A stretch of 64,000 nt of DNA, from contig NZ_CP045096.1 in NCBI RefSeq assembly GCF_009184865.1, forward strand, positions 5,518,001-5,582,000, read 5' to 3'. This DNA comes from Streptomyces phaeolivaceus (GTDB lineage: Bacteria; Actinomycetota; Actinomycetes; Streptomycetales; Streptomycetaceae). Positions within the stretch are counted from its first letter, which is position 1. The number at the start of each line of letters is the position of its first letter. Positions 27,655 to 36,076 of this stretch are shown here, in pieces. The translations under genes were made by a program, and so were the position numbers. The notes under the pieces were generated by a model. It worked only from the letters and a program-made list of their open reading frames with translations. It did not search any database and was not told where the DNA came from.

Positions 27655-28479
27655 TCAGGCCAGGTCTGTGGCCAGGTACCGGAGCGCCGGGACGAGTTCG
27701 GGGTGGTCTCCGCGTGAGGCTGACTGCAGCAGTTCGGTGATGACGATGATCTGTGCGATGCGCCCGGGTTCTGTCTTGAGTACAGGGAAGGCGTGCCGGA
27801 CGCGCTGGGCGAATGCGGGTACGAGCAGCGAGTAGGCCAGGAGCATGGCGGCGTCGTAGCCGGCGGGTGCCCGGCCGAAACCTTCCCAGTCGAGCAGGTA
27901 GGGGGTGGTGCTGGTGAGGTTGGCGGTGTGGAGGTCCCCGTGTGCTGTCGTCCAGTCCGTGATGTGGGGGGCCGGGATGCCGAGGAAGCGGGGGACAGCG
28001 CGGTCTGCCCATTCCTGGCGCACGGCCACGCGGTCCGTGGGGACACCGCTCAGGTAGTCCAGGTCGGTGCGCAGGGCATCCCACCATGTGGCTGCCGGTT
28101 CGGGGTCTGAGTGCAGGACTGGGCTGGGGGAGACGGCGGGTTCGTTGACGTACTGGTGGACTTCGGCGCGGTAGGCGTGGCCGTCGCCAACGGCGGTCGA
28201 GGTGTCGTACAGAGGTGGTTTGCGGACGTGTCCGTCGAACAGGGCGGCGGCCTGGCCGTTTCCGTCCCAGATTTTTCCGGCCGCCTTGTCCTCGGGCGCG
28301 GAGAGCAGTCTCAGCCAGCAGTCGCCGTGGTCGGGGTGGTGGGCGCGGCAACTGAGGGTGCGGCCGCGCCAGCCCCAGACCTCCGGACCGGCGACGGTGG
28401 TGTTCAGTTTCTGAGCCGCCTGTGCGAAGGCCCGGTGCATGCGCTGTCGGTCGGTGGGCTTAGCCGGCGGCGAGTACAT
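27655..28479 (-). CDS. APH-fold phosphotransferase
   Basis: 274 aa. The kinase catalytic loop TTAHGDLHTANLT (HGD near residue 183) and metal-binding YLLDWEGFGRAPAGYDAA (DWE) are intact, as in aminoglycoside/choline kinase-type enzymes. The glycine loop is degenerate, as in many distant members. The start overlaps the end of the aldo/keto reductase gene by 20 nt, so it is the last gene of a four-gene run with the peptide and JmjC genes. The substrate may be a peptide, sugar or small molecule; nothing in the sequence settles it. Confidence 0.8.
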   Translation of the reverse strand: MYSPPAKPTDRQRMHRAFAQAAQKLNTTVAGPEVWGWRGRTLSCRAHHPDHGDCWLRLLSAPEDKAAGKIWDGNGQAAALFDGHVRKPPLYDTSTAVGDGHAYRAEVHQYVNEPAVSPSPVLHSDPEPAATWWDALRTDLDYLSGVPTDRVAVRQEWADRAVPRFLGIPAPHITDWTTAHGDLHTANLTSTTPYLLDWEGFGRAPAGYDAAMLLAYSLLVPAFAQRVRHAFPVLKTEPGRIAQIIVITELLQSASRGDHPELVPALRYLATDLA

Positions 28480-29368
28480 CCAGCACCTTTCGCAGCGTGG
28501 GGACGGGGATGGCGGGGCAGCGCAGGGCCCGTTGAGCCTCGGCCCAGTGTGCCGGGGTGGAGGCGGAGAGCAGAATCCGTGTCACTCCTGGGCATGAGGC
28601 CGCGGCGAGGAGGCATGCCTGGGGGATGGTGAGGTCGGGGCTGATGAGTGTGGCGAGTTCGGGGGTGGCCAGGTGGGGGAGTTGGCCGCCGAACAGGGGC
28701 GCTGAGGCGTATACATGCCATCCGAGTTCGGCTGCCTGAGCGATTGGGCCTCCTCCGTCCAGGGCCTGGGTGAACGCGGTGGCGGTGACGAGGGACACGG
28801 GCAGTTGGATGGCCCGCAGGTGGTGGTGCTCCGTGCCGACGGCTTCGGCGGCCAGTTGGTGCAGGGCGGGGATGCTCAGGGTGCCGTTGTCGAAGCCGTC
28901 CCAGGTGGCGACGCCATAAGCGCTCAGGGTGCCGGCTGCCGCTTCTGCTTCGAGAGCGGTGAAGGCATCGCGCAGAGCTTCGTACGGGTCCCCGTCGGTC
29001 TGTTCGGGGTTGTGGGCGAAGACGAGGTCGAGGCGGTCGCGGCCGAGTTCGGTGCGGTTGCGAGCGCATTGCCAGTGGACGTATGGGGCGCTCAGACTGT
29101 GTCCGTGTTCGGCGGCACCGTTGGTGAGGGCTCCGTCTGCGACGGCGTGCCTGGCGGCTCGGCCTGTGACGAAGCCGATCTTGGTGGAGACCGGGATGCG
29201 GTGCTGAGCGAGAGCCGGGGCGAGTAGCGACTGGGCTTGCCCGTTCAGGTAGTTGGGGGCCGTGTCGATCCAGGTGCTGGTCGGGTCTGCGGCAGCACAG
29301 AGGACGGCGTCGGACAGTGCCGACGGGTGGATGCGGTAGGTGCCCAACCCGAGAGACGCGCTCGTCAT
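28460..29368 (-). CDS. Aldo/keto reductase family protein
   Basis: 302 aa. TIM-barrel features: LGLGTYRI at the N terminus, TWIDTAPNYLNGQAQSLLAP with the Asp-Tyr catalytic pair, STKIGFVTG with the lysine, and DLVFAHNPE with the histidine position. NADPH use is expected. The ATG overlaps the upstream cupin stop by 4 nt (ATGA), with a GGAGG ribosome site, so translation is coupled. It lies in the putative peptide-modification cluster. Confidence 0.85.
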   Translation of the reverse strand: MTSASLGLGTYRIHPSALSDAVLCAAADPTSTWIDTAPNYLNGQAQSLLAPALAQHRIPVSTKIGFVTGRAARHAVADGALTNGAAEHGHSLSAPYVHWQCARNRTELGRDRLDLVFAHNPEQTDGDPYEALRDAFTALEAEAAAGTLSAYGVATWDGFDNGTLSIPALHQLAAEAVGTEHHHLRAIQLPVSLVTATAFTQALDGGGPIAQAAELGWHVYASAPLFGGQLPHLATPELATLISPDLTIPQACLLAAASCPGVTRILLSASTPAHWAEAQRALRCPAIPVPTLRKVLDVLAAG

Positions 29369-30561
29369 TGCCGGCCTCCTTCGAGGACGGTGACCGCTTG
29401 GCCGTTCAACAGATCGGAGGCGACCGCCGCAACGTCCGCGATGGGAATACCGGTTGCGGCGACCAGTTCGCCGAGCGAGACGGAGCCGGGAGCGGCGGCC
29501 ATCAGGCGCTGAAGCAGCGGTAGCGCCTCCTTGGCCAGCTCCCATTCGTTGTCGCAGGCTCGGAGGAGTACCCCGACCCCGTCGGGAGCAGGGCTTATGT
29601 GCGCGCGGGTGGTGGTCAGTCGGATGCGGAGGTCCGGTTCTGCGGGGAGTCCGGTGATGTGGGGGAGGCTCGGGCGTAGGCGGGAGAGGTCGGTGCCGTC
29701 GCGCATCGCCGTGTACTGGTCGAGCAACCCGGGGTCTTTCAGGGCGGCGGTGACTTCCTTGCGCAGCCGCTCCAGGTACGTGGCCTGCTGCGCAGGCGTT
29801 GCGTGTACGGGCAGGTCTTCGCGCAGAACGTCGTGGCGGCGCAGATCGTCTGCGAGCCAGGACAGGAGTTGGGCTCCGGTGGTGGTTTGGATGCCGAAGG
29901 TGAGGTGGAGGGAGTGCTCGCCCTCGGATGCAGCCACCGAGTGCCACAAACCACGCGGGAGATACAGCATGTCGCCTGGGTGCAGGACCAGTTCCGCGAC
30001 CGGTTTCTCGGGCGGCGGTTCGGGCTCGTCGGTGTCCTTGTACATGGGGGCGGTGCGGGTGGGGCCGTACAGCTTCCACCGTTTCGCGCCGTCGATCTGG
30101 ATGACGACGACGTCGTGGTCGTCCCAGTGCACGCCGAAGCCCTCGCGAGGGGTGAAGGAGGCGTACAGGTTGGTCTGGACGCCGGTGCGCAGCCACTGCT
30201 CCAGTTCCATGGCTGCGTCGCCGATCGGTGGGTGGAGTTCGTCGACGGCGTCGATGACCAGGGAGGCGCCCTCGGCGAGCCGGGCGTGGAGTTCGGTGGG
30301 GTGCAGGCGCTGCCAGACGGTGTGCCGGCGGGTGGTGACCGGGGCGGTGTAGCGGTGGGCGGGCAGCATCTCGCCGTCTATGGAGAGGCGTAGGCGGGGC
30401 GGTTCCAGGCGGTGTGTGGCGAGGATGGTGTTGATGTCGTCCCAGGTGACCAGGTCGGCCGGGTTCGGGACGGTGGAGGGGATGTGGCGGTAGCGGCGGT
30501 GGAGCACCTGGGCCAGGAACTCGTCCTGGCCCAGGTGGGCCGCCAGGTTCAGCGGCGACAA
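29365..30561 (-). CDS. JmjC/cupin-4 family Fe(II)/2-oxoglutarate oxygenase (ribosomal-oxygenase-like)
   Basis: 398 aa from a TTG with GGAGGAG at 7 nt. The JmjC core spans about 95-230, with HWDDHD (His145, Asp147) and GLWHSV (His207) as the metal triad. A helical region and a C-terminal winged-helix-like domain follow, as in RoxA/MINA-type enzymes. Known members hydroxylate Arg or His residues in ribosomal proteins. Here the gene directly follows a 48-aa peptide gene with a strong ribosome site, so a peptide substrate is plausible. Confidence 0.85.
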   Translation of the reverse strand: MSPLNLAAHLGQDEFLAQVLHRRYRHIPSTVPNPADLVTWDDINTILATHRLEPPRLRLSIDGEMLPAHRYTAPVTTRRHTVWQRLHPTELHARLAEGASLVIDAVDELHPPIGDAAMELEQWLRTGVQTNLYASFTPREGFGVHWDDHDVVVIQIDGAKRWKLYGPTRTAPMYKDTDEPEPPPEKPVAELVLHPGDMLYLPRGLWHSVAASEGEHSLHLTFGIQTTTGAQLLSWLADDLRRHDVLREDLPVHATPAQQATYLERLRKEVTAALKDPGLLDQYTAMRDGTDLSRLRPSLPHITGLPAEPDLRIRLTTTRAHISPAPDGVGVLLRACDNEWELAKEALPLLQRLMAAAPGSVSLGELVAATGIPIADVAAVASDLLNGQAVTVLEGGRQ

Positions 30562-30577
30562 CGCGTCTCCTCCCGGA

Positions 30578-30724
30578 TCAGTCGTTGCCGTCGGTGCGGC
30601 CGGTGCTGCCGCCGTCGGACGGGGTGACGCCCCGCTCGCGGGCGGCCTGGATCCGACGGCGGGCCTTCACCAGCCCGGACGTCGTGATGGTCGTCTCGTC
30701 CGCCGTGTTGGCGGGGTTCGACAT
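30578..30724 (-). CDS. 48-aa peptide, possible substrate/precursor of the JmjC cluster
   Basis: The ATG has AAGGAGGA at good distance, one of the best ribosome sites in the region, and the JmjC gene follows after 16 nt. The N-terminal half is Thr/Ala-rich (ADETTITTSG), then a basic helix (LVKARRRIQAARERG), then a Gly/Ser/Asp-rich tail (TPSDGGSTGRTDGND). No cysteines and no double-Gly leader end are visible. It could be a RiPP precursor or a small binding protein. It is too short for confident family assignment. Confidence 0.6.
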   Translation of the reverse strand: MSNPANTADETTITTSGLVKARRRIQAARERGVTPSDGGSTGRTDGND

Positions 30725-30852
30725 GGTCACTGCTCCTCCTTGAGGTTGGGGACTTCTGGGGTGACCCGCTCCGGACGGCGCTCGACCTGTCCTAGGGGTA
30801 AGGGCGATGGATCCGCCCGAAGCGGGAGTTCTAGAGGGCGTCGTACGGCTCG

Positions 30853-31146
30853 TCACGGTTTCCACCAAGCCCGCCACGGCCGCGTGATGATCTCCCGGTA
30901 CGTGTGGTGGGAGGGGTTGTGGCCGCCGTGCGCGAGCACCCAGTTCTGCGGTTCGGTGAAGTCGGTGCTGGCCGGTGATGTCTCGTTGCAGACCGCGCAC
31001 TGCATGGCGTAGGTGATGGGCTCGGCGTCCGGCTCCCGGTCCGGCTGGAGGGTCCACTCCTTGTGGCAGACCACGGCGCGGGGGCGTGTAGTCGGGGCGG
31101 CCGTATCACCTGAAGCGGGATTCGGCGTGGCGAGTTGGATCTTCAC
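30853..31146 (-). CDS. DUF7848-like small zinc-ribbon-type protein
   Basis: 97 aa, GTG start with GAGAGAC upstream. KEWTLQPDREPDAEPITYAM, the pair CAVC and the downstream WVLAHGGHNPSHHTYREIIT (His-rich) match a small family common beside HTH regulators in Streptomyces. CxxC plus histidines suggests zinc binding. It is in the same orientation as the JmjC cluster and may be regulated with it. Confidence 0.6.
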   Translation of the reverse strand: MKIQLATPNPASGDTAAPTTRPRAVVCHKEWTLQPDREPDAEPITYAMQCAVCNETSPASTDFTEPQNWVLAHGGHNPSHHTYREIITRPWRAWWKP

Positions 31147-31161
31147 GGATGTCTCTCTGCT

Positions 31162-31587
31162 CTAGCGGAAGAGGACGGAGGACGATGGCCGGCTGACCGC
31201 GATGTACGGGTGTTGCAGCGCATCCAGGAGGGCGTCGGTGTCCGTGAGGGTTTCGTCGTCGGGCAGTTCGCACCAGCCGCCGAACCAGTCATCCATCAAC
31301 TCCAGACCAGGGGCCACCAGCCATGAGTTGTTGGAGATAAGCCGTACAGACCGGTCGTTCCAGTGGCCGGTGGTGCCGGTCCTGATCGCGTAGTAGAGAC
31401 GCTCGTTGGGCCCGTCGTACAACACGGGGCCGATCGGCACGCCGGTCGTGCGGAGGTGGGCCAAGGCTAGAAACCCGAGGTCCGCAGGGGTCCGGACGAA
31501 GTCCCAGTGGTCGCCGACTTGAAGCAGGCGCAGTCCGGGTACATCGGTGGCCATCGGGGCGCTGCGCAGCGCGTCACGAACGGACAT
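31162..31587 (-). CDS. Hypothetical protein, Streptomyces accessory family
   Basis: 141 aa from an ATG with GGAGG. MSVRDALRSAPMATDVPGLR begins a compact alpha/beta protein with no membrane segment. LYYAIRTGTTGHWNDRSVRL and SWLVAPGLELMDDWFGGWCE are the most distinctive stretches. Its start overlaps the stop of the next upstream gene (TAATG), so the two are translated together. Function unknown. Confidence 0.65.
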   Translation of the reverse strand: MSVRDALRSAPMATDVPGLRLLQVGDHWDFVRTPADLGFLALAHLRTTGVPIGPVLYDGPNERLYYAIRTGTTGHWNDRSVRLISNNSWLVAPGLELMDDWFGGWCELPDDETLTDTDALLDALQHPYIAVSRPSSSVLFR

Positions 31588-32003
31588 TACGTGCCTCCCA
31601 GTTGCTGGAGGTCGTGGCCGGCGCTGAGGGAATGGGCGCGGCCTGTTGCGGGTCTGGGGGAGCGGATGACGACCAAGCGGGTGTTGGTCGCGGCTATCTG
31701 GCGCTTCCTCTTCGCGGCAATCCGTTTGGGGCCGAGATGGCCGAGTGCGGGGATCACGGCGCCGTAAGTGTCGGGGAGTTCGAGGGCGTCGAGAAGGCCG
31801 ACGAAGGCGGGGGAGCGGACGGCGAGGGTCGCGTCGCGGTCGGTGAAGACGCCGCACAGGGTCAGTTCGTGCCGACGGCAGTAGTCGGCGAGGCAGTCGA
31901 TGAGTGCCGCGTGGCGGGCGAGGCCACCGGTGACGTGGCGTACGTAGCCGAAGACCTGGGGGCCGGTGACCGGGCGGCGTTCCGTGATGAGTGCGTCGTC
32001 CAT
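31587..32003 (-). CDS. Resolvase-like protein lacking the catalytic serine
   Basis: 138 aa from the ATG at 32003; a GTG two codons upstream is possible. GYVRHVTGGLARHAALIDCL and LCGVFTDRDATLAVRSPAFV resemble the N-terminal domain of serine recombinases (Y-x-R start, 'VFTD' strand, 'AF..LLDAL' helix). The Y-x-R-V-S nucleophile position is not conserved and the DNA-binding part is missing. Probably a regulatory or decayed relative rather than an active recombinase. It is divergent from the TPR-HTH regulator at 32122. Confidence 0.55.
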   Translation of the reverse strand: MDDALITERRPVTGPQVFGYVRHVTGGLARHAALIDCLADYCRRHELTLCGVFTDRDATLAVRSPAFVGLLDALELPDTYGAVIPALGHLGPKRIAAKRKRQIAATNTRLVVIRSPRPATGRAHSLSAGHDLQQLGGT

Positions 32004-32121
32004 GGCCACAGCCTCGGCTGTTGCGAACGGCCTTGAAATGACCTCATGTTGTACTTCCGTTGCACTTCACACCCGCCTCGTCACCGCGAGTGCTTCCATA
32101 CGGGACGGAAGGAGGTTGTTC

Positions 32122-33165
32122 GTGGTCAGCGTGCAGCAGTGGACGGGCCGGGAGGCGAGCGCTCTGCGCGCTGCCCTTCGGATGAGCATGCGCGCCTTCG
32201 CCGAACACCTCGGCGTGGCCCTGCGCACGGTGGCCAAGTGGGAGAGCCTCGGTACCGAAACCCAACCCCGGCCCGATACCCAGGCCATCCTCGACACCGC
32301 GCTCGCCCGTGCCGACTCCGCCGCACAGGCCCGGTTCGAGAAGCTGCTCTTCCCGGAGCGGACCACCACGCGGCCGGCGGACTACGAAACCTGGACCGAG
32401 GACATCGAGCGCGCAATCGTCTGTGTCAGCCGCCAGGACTTCCCCTTCGCCTCGACCCTGCTGAACCGCTGGCTCGGCACCCACGACCCGCACGACCTGG
32501 ACGACAAGGGCCTCTACCTGTATGGCCGCTCCCTCGTTCTCCTCGGTGACCTCCAGCGTGACCAGGGGGCGATCCTCGGCCCGCTGTCAGCCGTTCACTC
32601 GTACCGGACCGCCCACGGCATGTTCACCGAACTCGGCATCCCGCGCCGGGTCGCGCAGATCGACCTGTCCCTCGCGGTCGTGCAGGAGATGTCGGGTCGG
32701 CTCGAAGCTTCCGCCCGCCAGTACGAACTGCTCTCTGCGGACGAGCGCCTGAGTCCCCGCGACCGTGCCAGGGCCCGTCTCTGGGTGGGCACGGCGCTGA
32801 GCAAGGAGGGCAACAACGCACACGCCACCCATGCGATGAAGGCCGCCACCCACGCCTTCGAAGAACTGGGCGAGCCGGAGGACTGGTCGGTCGCCCACCA
32901 GAAGCTGGCCCTTGCCCACCGGGGTGCCGGCGACCTGAAGGAGGCCCTGCACAACATCGGCATCGCGCGCACCACCGGCACGGTCGACTCCCCGATGCAG
33001 CGGGTGAGGCTGGACACCGCCTACGGGCACATTCTTCTGTCGGATGCGGCGACCCGGAATGATGGGCTGTCCGTCCTCGATCAGGCGGCACAGATGGCTC
33101 GGCAGTACGGCCTCAGTCACCAGCTGCGCAGCATCGAGGGCATCCGAAAGGGCCAGCAGCGATGA
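32122..33165 (+). CDS. HTH (XRE-like) regulator with TPR domain
   Basis: 347 aa from a GTG with AAGGAGG. An HTH lies at about 8-55 (LRAALRMSMRAFAEHLGVAL, then RTVAKWE). The rest is helical with TPR-like repeats, for example ALSKEGNNAHATHAMKAATH and HRGAGDLKEALHNIGIAR. This architecture is common in Streptomyces and often precedes small metabolic operons. The YdcF gene overlaps its stop by 4 nt and is probably under its control. Confidence 0.82.
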   Translation: MVSVQQWTGREASALRAALRMSMRAFAEHLGVALRTVAKWESLGTETQPRPDTQAILDTALARADSAAQARFEKLLFPERTTTRPADYETWTEDIERAIVCVSRQDFPFASTLLNRWLGTHDPHDLDDKGLYLYGRSLVLLGDLQRDQGAILGPLSAVHSYRTAHGMFTELGIPRRVAQIDLSLAVVQEMSGRLEASARQYELLSADERLSPRDRARARLWVGTALSKEGNNAHATHAMKAATHAFEELGEPEDWSVAHQKLALAHRGAGDLKEALHNIGIARTTGTVDSPMQRVRLDTAYGHILLSDAATRNDGLSVLDQAAQMARQYGLSHQLRSIEGIRKGQQR

Positions 33166-33851
33166 GGCAGGGAGTGCCAGTGCCGGAGCACCAGCAGCGC
33201 CAGATCACCGACGAGCAGTTCCACGACGCGACGCTGATCTGGGACTACCACCAGATGGGACACCAGGTGCGCCCCTGCTCGGCGGCGATCGGCCTGGGCA
33301 GCCACGACCTCGGGGTCGCCACGACGGCGGCCGACCTCTACCGTGCCGACCTCTTCCCCGTCGTGGTGTTCAGCGGCGGCAACAGCCCCACCACCCGCGC
33401 CCGCTTCCCGCGCGGCGAGGCCGTCCACTACCGCGAGCACGCCCTGAGCCTGGGCGTCCCGGACGAGGCGATCCTCGTCGAGCCGAAGGCGGCCAACACA
33501 GGCCACAACATCACCCTCTCCCGGGAACTGCTGGCCGAGGCCGGTGTGGAGGTGGAGTCGCTGCTGCTGATCTCCAAGCCGTACATGGAGCGCCGCTCGT
33601 ACGCAACGTGCCGCAAGCTGTGGCCCGAGGCGGAGGTCGTGTGCGCCTCCGAGCCGCTGGAACTGGACGACTACATCAAATCCATCGGCGACGAGCGACT
33701 CGTCGTCGACATGCTCGTCGGCGACCTGCAGCGCGTGATCGAGTACCCGAGACTCGGCTTCGCCGTCGAGCAGGACGTACCGGGGGATGTACATGACGCC
33801 TACGAGCGCCTCCTGGGCGCCGGCTTCGACAGCCGCCTCATCGGCAGCTGA
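33162..33851 (+). CDS. YdcF/DUF218 family protein
   Basis: 229 aa. AAIGLGSHDLGVATTAADLY and PVVVFSGGNSPTTRARFPRG, followed by EPKAANTGHNITLSRELLAE, are the DUF218 Rossmann-like signatures (family motifs G-x-G and N-T-x-x-N). Members bind nucleotides or S-adenosylmethionine in some cases; the reaction is unknown. It starts inside the preceding gene's stop (ATGA), so expression is coupled. Confidence 0.85.
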   Translation: MRQGVPVPEHQQRQITDEQFHDATLIWDYHQMGHQVRPCSAAIGLGSHDLGVATTAADLYRADLFPVVVFSGGNSPTTRARFPRGEAVHYREHALSLGVPDEAILVEPKAANTGHNITLSRELLAEAGVEVESLLLISKPYMERRSYATCRKLWPEAEVVCASEPLELDDYIKSIGDERLVVDMLVGDLQRVIEYPRLGFAVEQDVPGDVHDAYERLLGAGFDSRLIGS

Positions 33852-33879
33852 CACGACACACGGTGGGCCGGGAGGTGGT

Positions 33880-34674
33880 GTGTGCGCGATCCATCAGCCG
33901 AACTTCTTCCCGCGCTTGTCAACGCTGGCCAAGCTGTATGCCGCCGACCGGTGGATCGTCCTCGACGACGTCCAGTTCGCACGGCGCGACTACCAGCACC
34001 GTGCCCGGCTGGCCGCGCTGGACGACCCCGGACGGCAGCAGTGGCTCACTCTCCCCACCCACCTGCCTCACGGGCGCCCGACCCTGATCAACCAGGCGCT
34101 CCTGGCCGAACCTCGCCGCTCCCGGCGTACAGTCAGCCTGCTCATCCGCCAGTTCTACGGCCGCAGCCGTCACTGGCCGGTAGTGAGCGAGGTGTTGGAC
34201 GTGGTCCTCGACCGGTTCGAGGCCACGGACCGCGTCGCGGACATCGCGCGAACATCGACGATCGCCCTGCTGACCGCAATCGGCTGGAGTGGTGAAGTGC
34301 TGGACAGCAGCACCATCCAGACCCGCCAAGGTCGCTCCGAGCGTCTGGTAGACCTTGCAGCGACCACGAGCAGCACTCACTACCTGTGCGGTACCGGCGG
34401 CCTGCGCTACCTCGACCTTCGGCCGTTCGTGGCCCACAGCATCCCCGTTGTGCCATTCCACCCGCCCGCGAACTCCGACGAGCGCCTCTGGCATAGCTCT
34501 CGGCGGGCCAGCAGCCTCTGGGCGTTGAGCGCGATCGGACCGACGGCCCTGGCGATCCATCTTGCATCCGAACGAGAGGCGCACCGTTCCCAAGACCCCC
34601 TGCAAGGCAGGCAGCTGGTTGGCAGTGCAGAAGATCAGGGGATCGGTGCCGATCTGACTTCTCATCTGTATTGA
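33880..34674 (+). CDS. WbqC family protein
   Basis: 264 aa from the GTG at 33880; GGAGG is only 4 nt away, so spacing is tight. The start CAIHQPNFFPRLSTLAKLYA and IVLDDVQFARRDYQHRARL are hallmark WbqC features (HQPxxxPW-like start, D-x-VQF). WbqC proteins are tied to sugar or lipid-linked glycan pathways but lack a proven reaction. It follows YdcF by 28 nt and probably shares its operon. Confidence 0.82.
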   Translation: MCAIHQPNFFPRLSTLAKLYAADRWIVLDDVQFARRDYQHRARLAALDDPGRQQWLTLPTHLPHGRPTLINQALLAEPRRSRRTVSLLIRQFYGRSRHWPVVSEVLDVVLDRFEATDRVADIARTSTIALLTAIGWSGEVLDSSTIQTRQGRSERLVDLAATTSSTHYLCGTGGLRYLDLRPFVAHSIPVVPFHPPANSDERLWHSSRRASSLWALSAIGPTALAIHLASEREAHRSQDPLQGRQLVGSAEDQGIGADLTSHLY

Positions 34675-34715
34675 GGTCTCCACGTCCTCGTTCACGGCCC
34701 CGCTGGAGGAGAACC

Positions 34716-35240
34716 ATGGACCTGATCACCCCGGCCCAGCGTGACAAACTGTTCAACAGCTTCGAAAGCGACGCCTTCCACCTGGAACTGAGGGACGACT
34801 ACGGGTCTCCTATCGAGGACACGCCCTACGCGCGCTGGCAGCGGGGCGAGCCCGACGACTACACGTGGCTCGACTCCTGGATGACGCTGATGAAGCGCGT
34901 CTCCGGCGAGGGGAAGACCGTCAGGCGCGTCCGTGTGATCACCGAGCCCCACTCCCAGTACGTCGGCTGGGAGCACTCGTTGACGCACCTCAACCAGGAG
35001 GCCGGCGAGGACATCCGATGGCTCCCGCGGCACCGTCTGCCGGAAGGCACGGACTTCCCCGTCGGCGGCAACGACTGGTGGCTGTACGACGATTGTCTCC
35101 TCGCCGTGGGCCACTTCGACCCCGACGGCAGAGTACTCGGGTCGGAACTGATCGAGGACCCGGACACCGTGGCCGAGTGCGTACGCCTACGGGACCTGCT
35201 GTGGTCCGCCGCGATCCCGCACCCCGAGTACAAGCCCTGA
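34716..35240 (+). CDS. DUF6879 family protein
   Basis: 174 aa from an ATG with GGAGGAG. FNSFESDAFHLELRDDYG, then WQRGEPDDYTWLDSWMTL, RRVRVITEPHSQYVGWEHSL and DWWLYDDCLLAVGHFD are the conserved blocks of DUF6879. This family usually accompanies XRE-type regulators in actinobacteria. Function unknown. It is probably the last intact gene of the rightward run from 32122. Confidence 0.85.
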   Translation: MDLITPAQRDKLFNSFESDAFHLELRDDYGSPIEDTPYARWQRGEPDDYTWLDSWMTLMKRVSGEGKTVRRVRVITEPHSQYVGWEHSLTHLNQEAGEDIRWLPRHRLPEGTDFPVGGNDWWLYDDCLLAVGHFDPDGRVLGSELIEDPDTVAECVRLRDLLWSAAIPHPEYKP

Positions 35241-35245
35241 CCGAT

Positions 35246-35473
35246 GTGGTGCCGGCCCTCATCGAGGACGCCGACCCGCGTCCTGACCTGGTGGGCTGGC
35301 AGGCGTGGGCGGAGCCCGTTCTTGGCGCACGGTATCTGTGGTGCGCCAGCTTCAGCGCCAGCGTTCCCCACGGCCTGGTTGCCGTGCGCGCCTCCTCGCT
35401 CGCCTGGCCGGTTCCGGTGCCCCGCCGCACCATGCCCGAGAGCGCCGAGGGCCGTCTCGCCCTTGTCCACTGA
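35246..35473 (+). pseudogene. DUF317-like fragment
   Basis: About 75 codons in good Streptomyces codon usage: PDLVGWQAWAEPVLGARYLW, CASFSASVPHGLVAVRASSL and a short tail. This resembles one DUF317 repeat, whose intact proteins are two to four times longer. A GTG start is possible but has no ribosome site. It begins just after the DUF6879 stop. Most likely a leftover of a larger gene. Confidence 0.45.
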
Positions 35474-35571
35474 AGCTGACGGCTGCTGTCCGAGCGGAGG
35501 CACACACCCGTGCCCGCTGGGTGACTGACCTTCGCCGCGGGATGAATCGGTAGCCACGTCAGTCCTGCCGA

Positions 35572-35600
35572 AACGGCGGCCCACCGGGTGGGCCGCCGTT
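35572..35600. terminator. Bidirectional terminator hairpin
   Basis: AACGGCGGCCCACC and its complement form a 13-14 bp stem with a tiny loop, placed between the rightward DUF317 fragment and the leftward gene at 35614. It ends transcription from both sides and marks a likely module border. Confidence 0.75.
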
Positions 35601-35613
35601 GGTGTGCGTCAGG

Positions 35614-36006
35614 TCAGTTGCCTTCGTGCTCGGTGCGGAATTCGAGGCCGGTTCGTGCGGCGACGATCTTGGCCAGACGCTCGTATTCCGCGTAGTCCTC
35701 GTCCGTCATGGTGGCGTAGATGTTGCTGCACAGGGAGCCGTCGGGGAGCTGGTCGACGTACTTCGTGTACAGGTCGACGAGGGCCTTCTGCATCTCTTGG
35801 GTTTCACGCACCCACTCGCTCTCAAGCCGCCGCTGCGACTTCGCGGCGGTCATCTCTGCCGGGGTGGCGGTGCAGATCAGGTCGTGCTCGGCCGTGGTGA
35901 ACGCGGTCCCGTTGCGGCGATACAGGAGCGACGGGTCGTCGCCGCTGGTGCTGTCCACTTCGGTGAGGAGGACGACGATGTCGGCGCGGACAGAGGGCTG
36001 GGGCAT
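35614..36006 (-). CDS. Hypothetical protein of the mobilisable element
   Basis: 130 aa, ATG with AAGGAA. It is soluble and helical in the second half (EMQKALVDLYTKYVDQLPDG, EDYAEYERLAKIVAARTGLE). It is the last gene downstream of the relaxase (70 nt gap) in the same direction. No family recognised. Confidence 0.6.
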   Translation of the reverse strand: MPQPSVRADIVVLLTEVDSTSGDDPSLLYRRNGTAFTTAEHDLICTATPAEMTAAKSQRRLESEWVRETQEMQKALVDLYTKYVDQLPDGSLCSNIYATMTDEDYAEYERLAKIVAARTGLEFRTEHEGN

Positions 36007-36076
36007 GGGCGGTTCCTTGTGTGGTGTTGTTGTGGCGGTCGGCGCCGGTGATGGCGGCAGCCGGGAGTAGGGGTGT

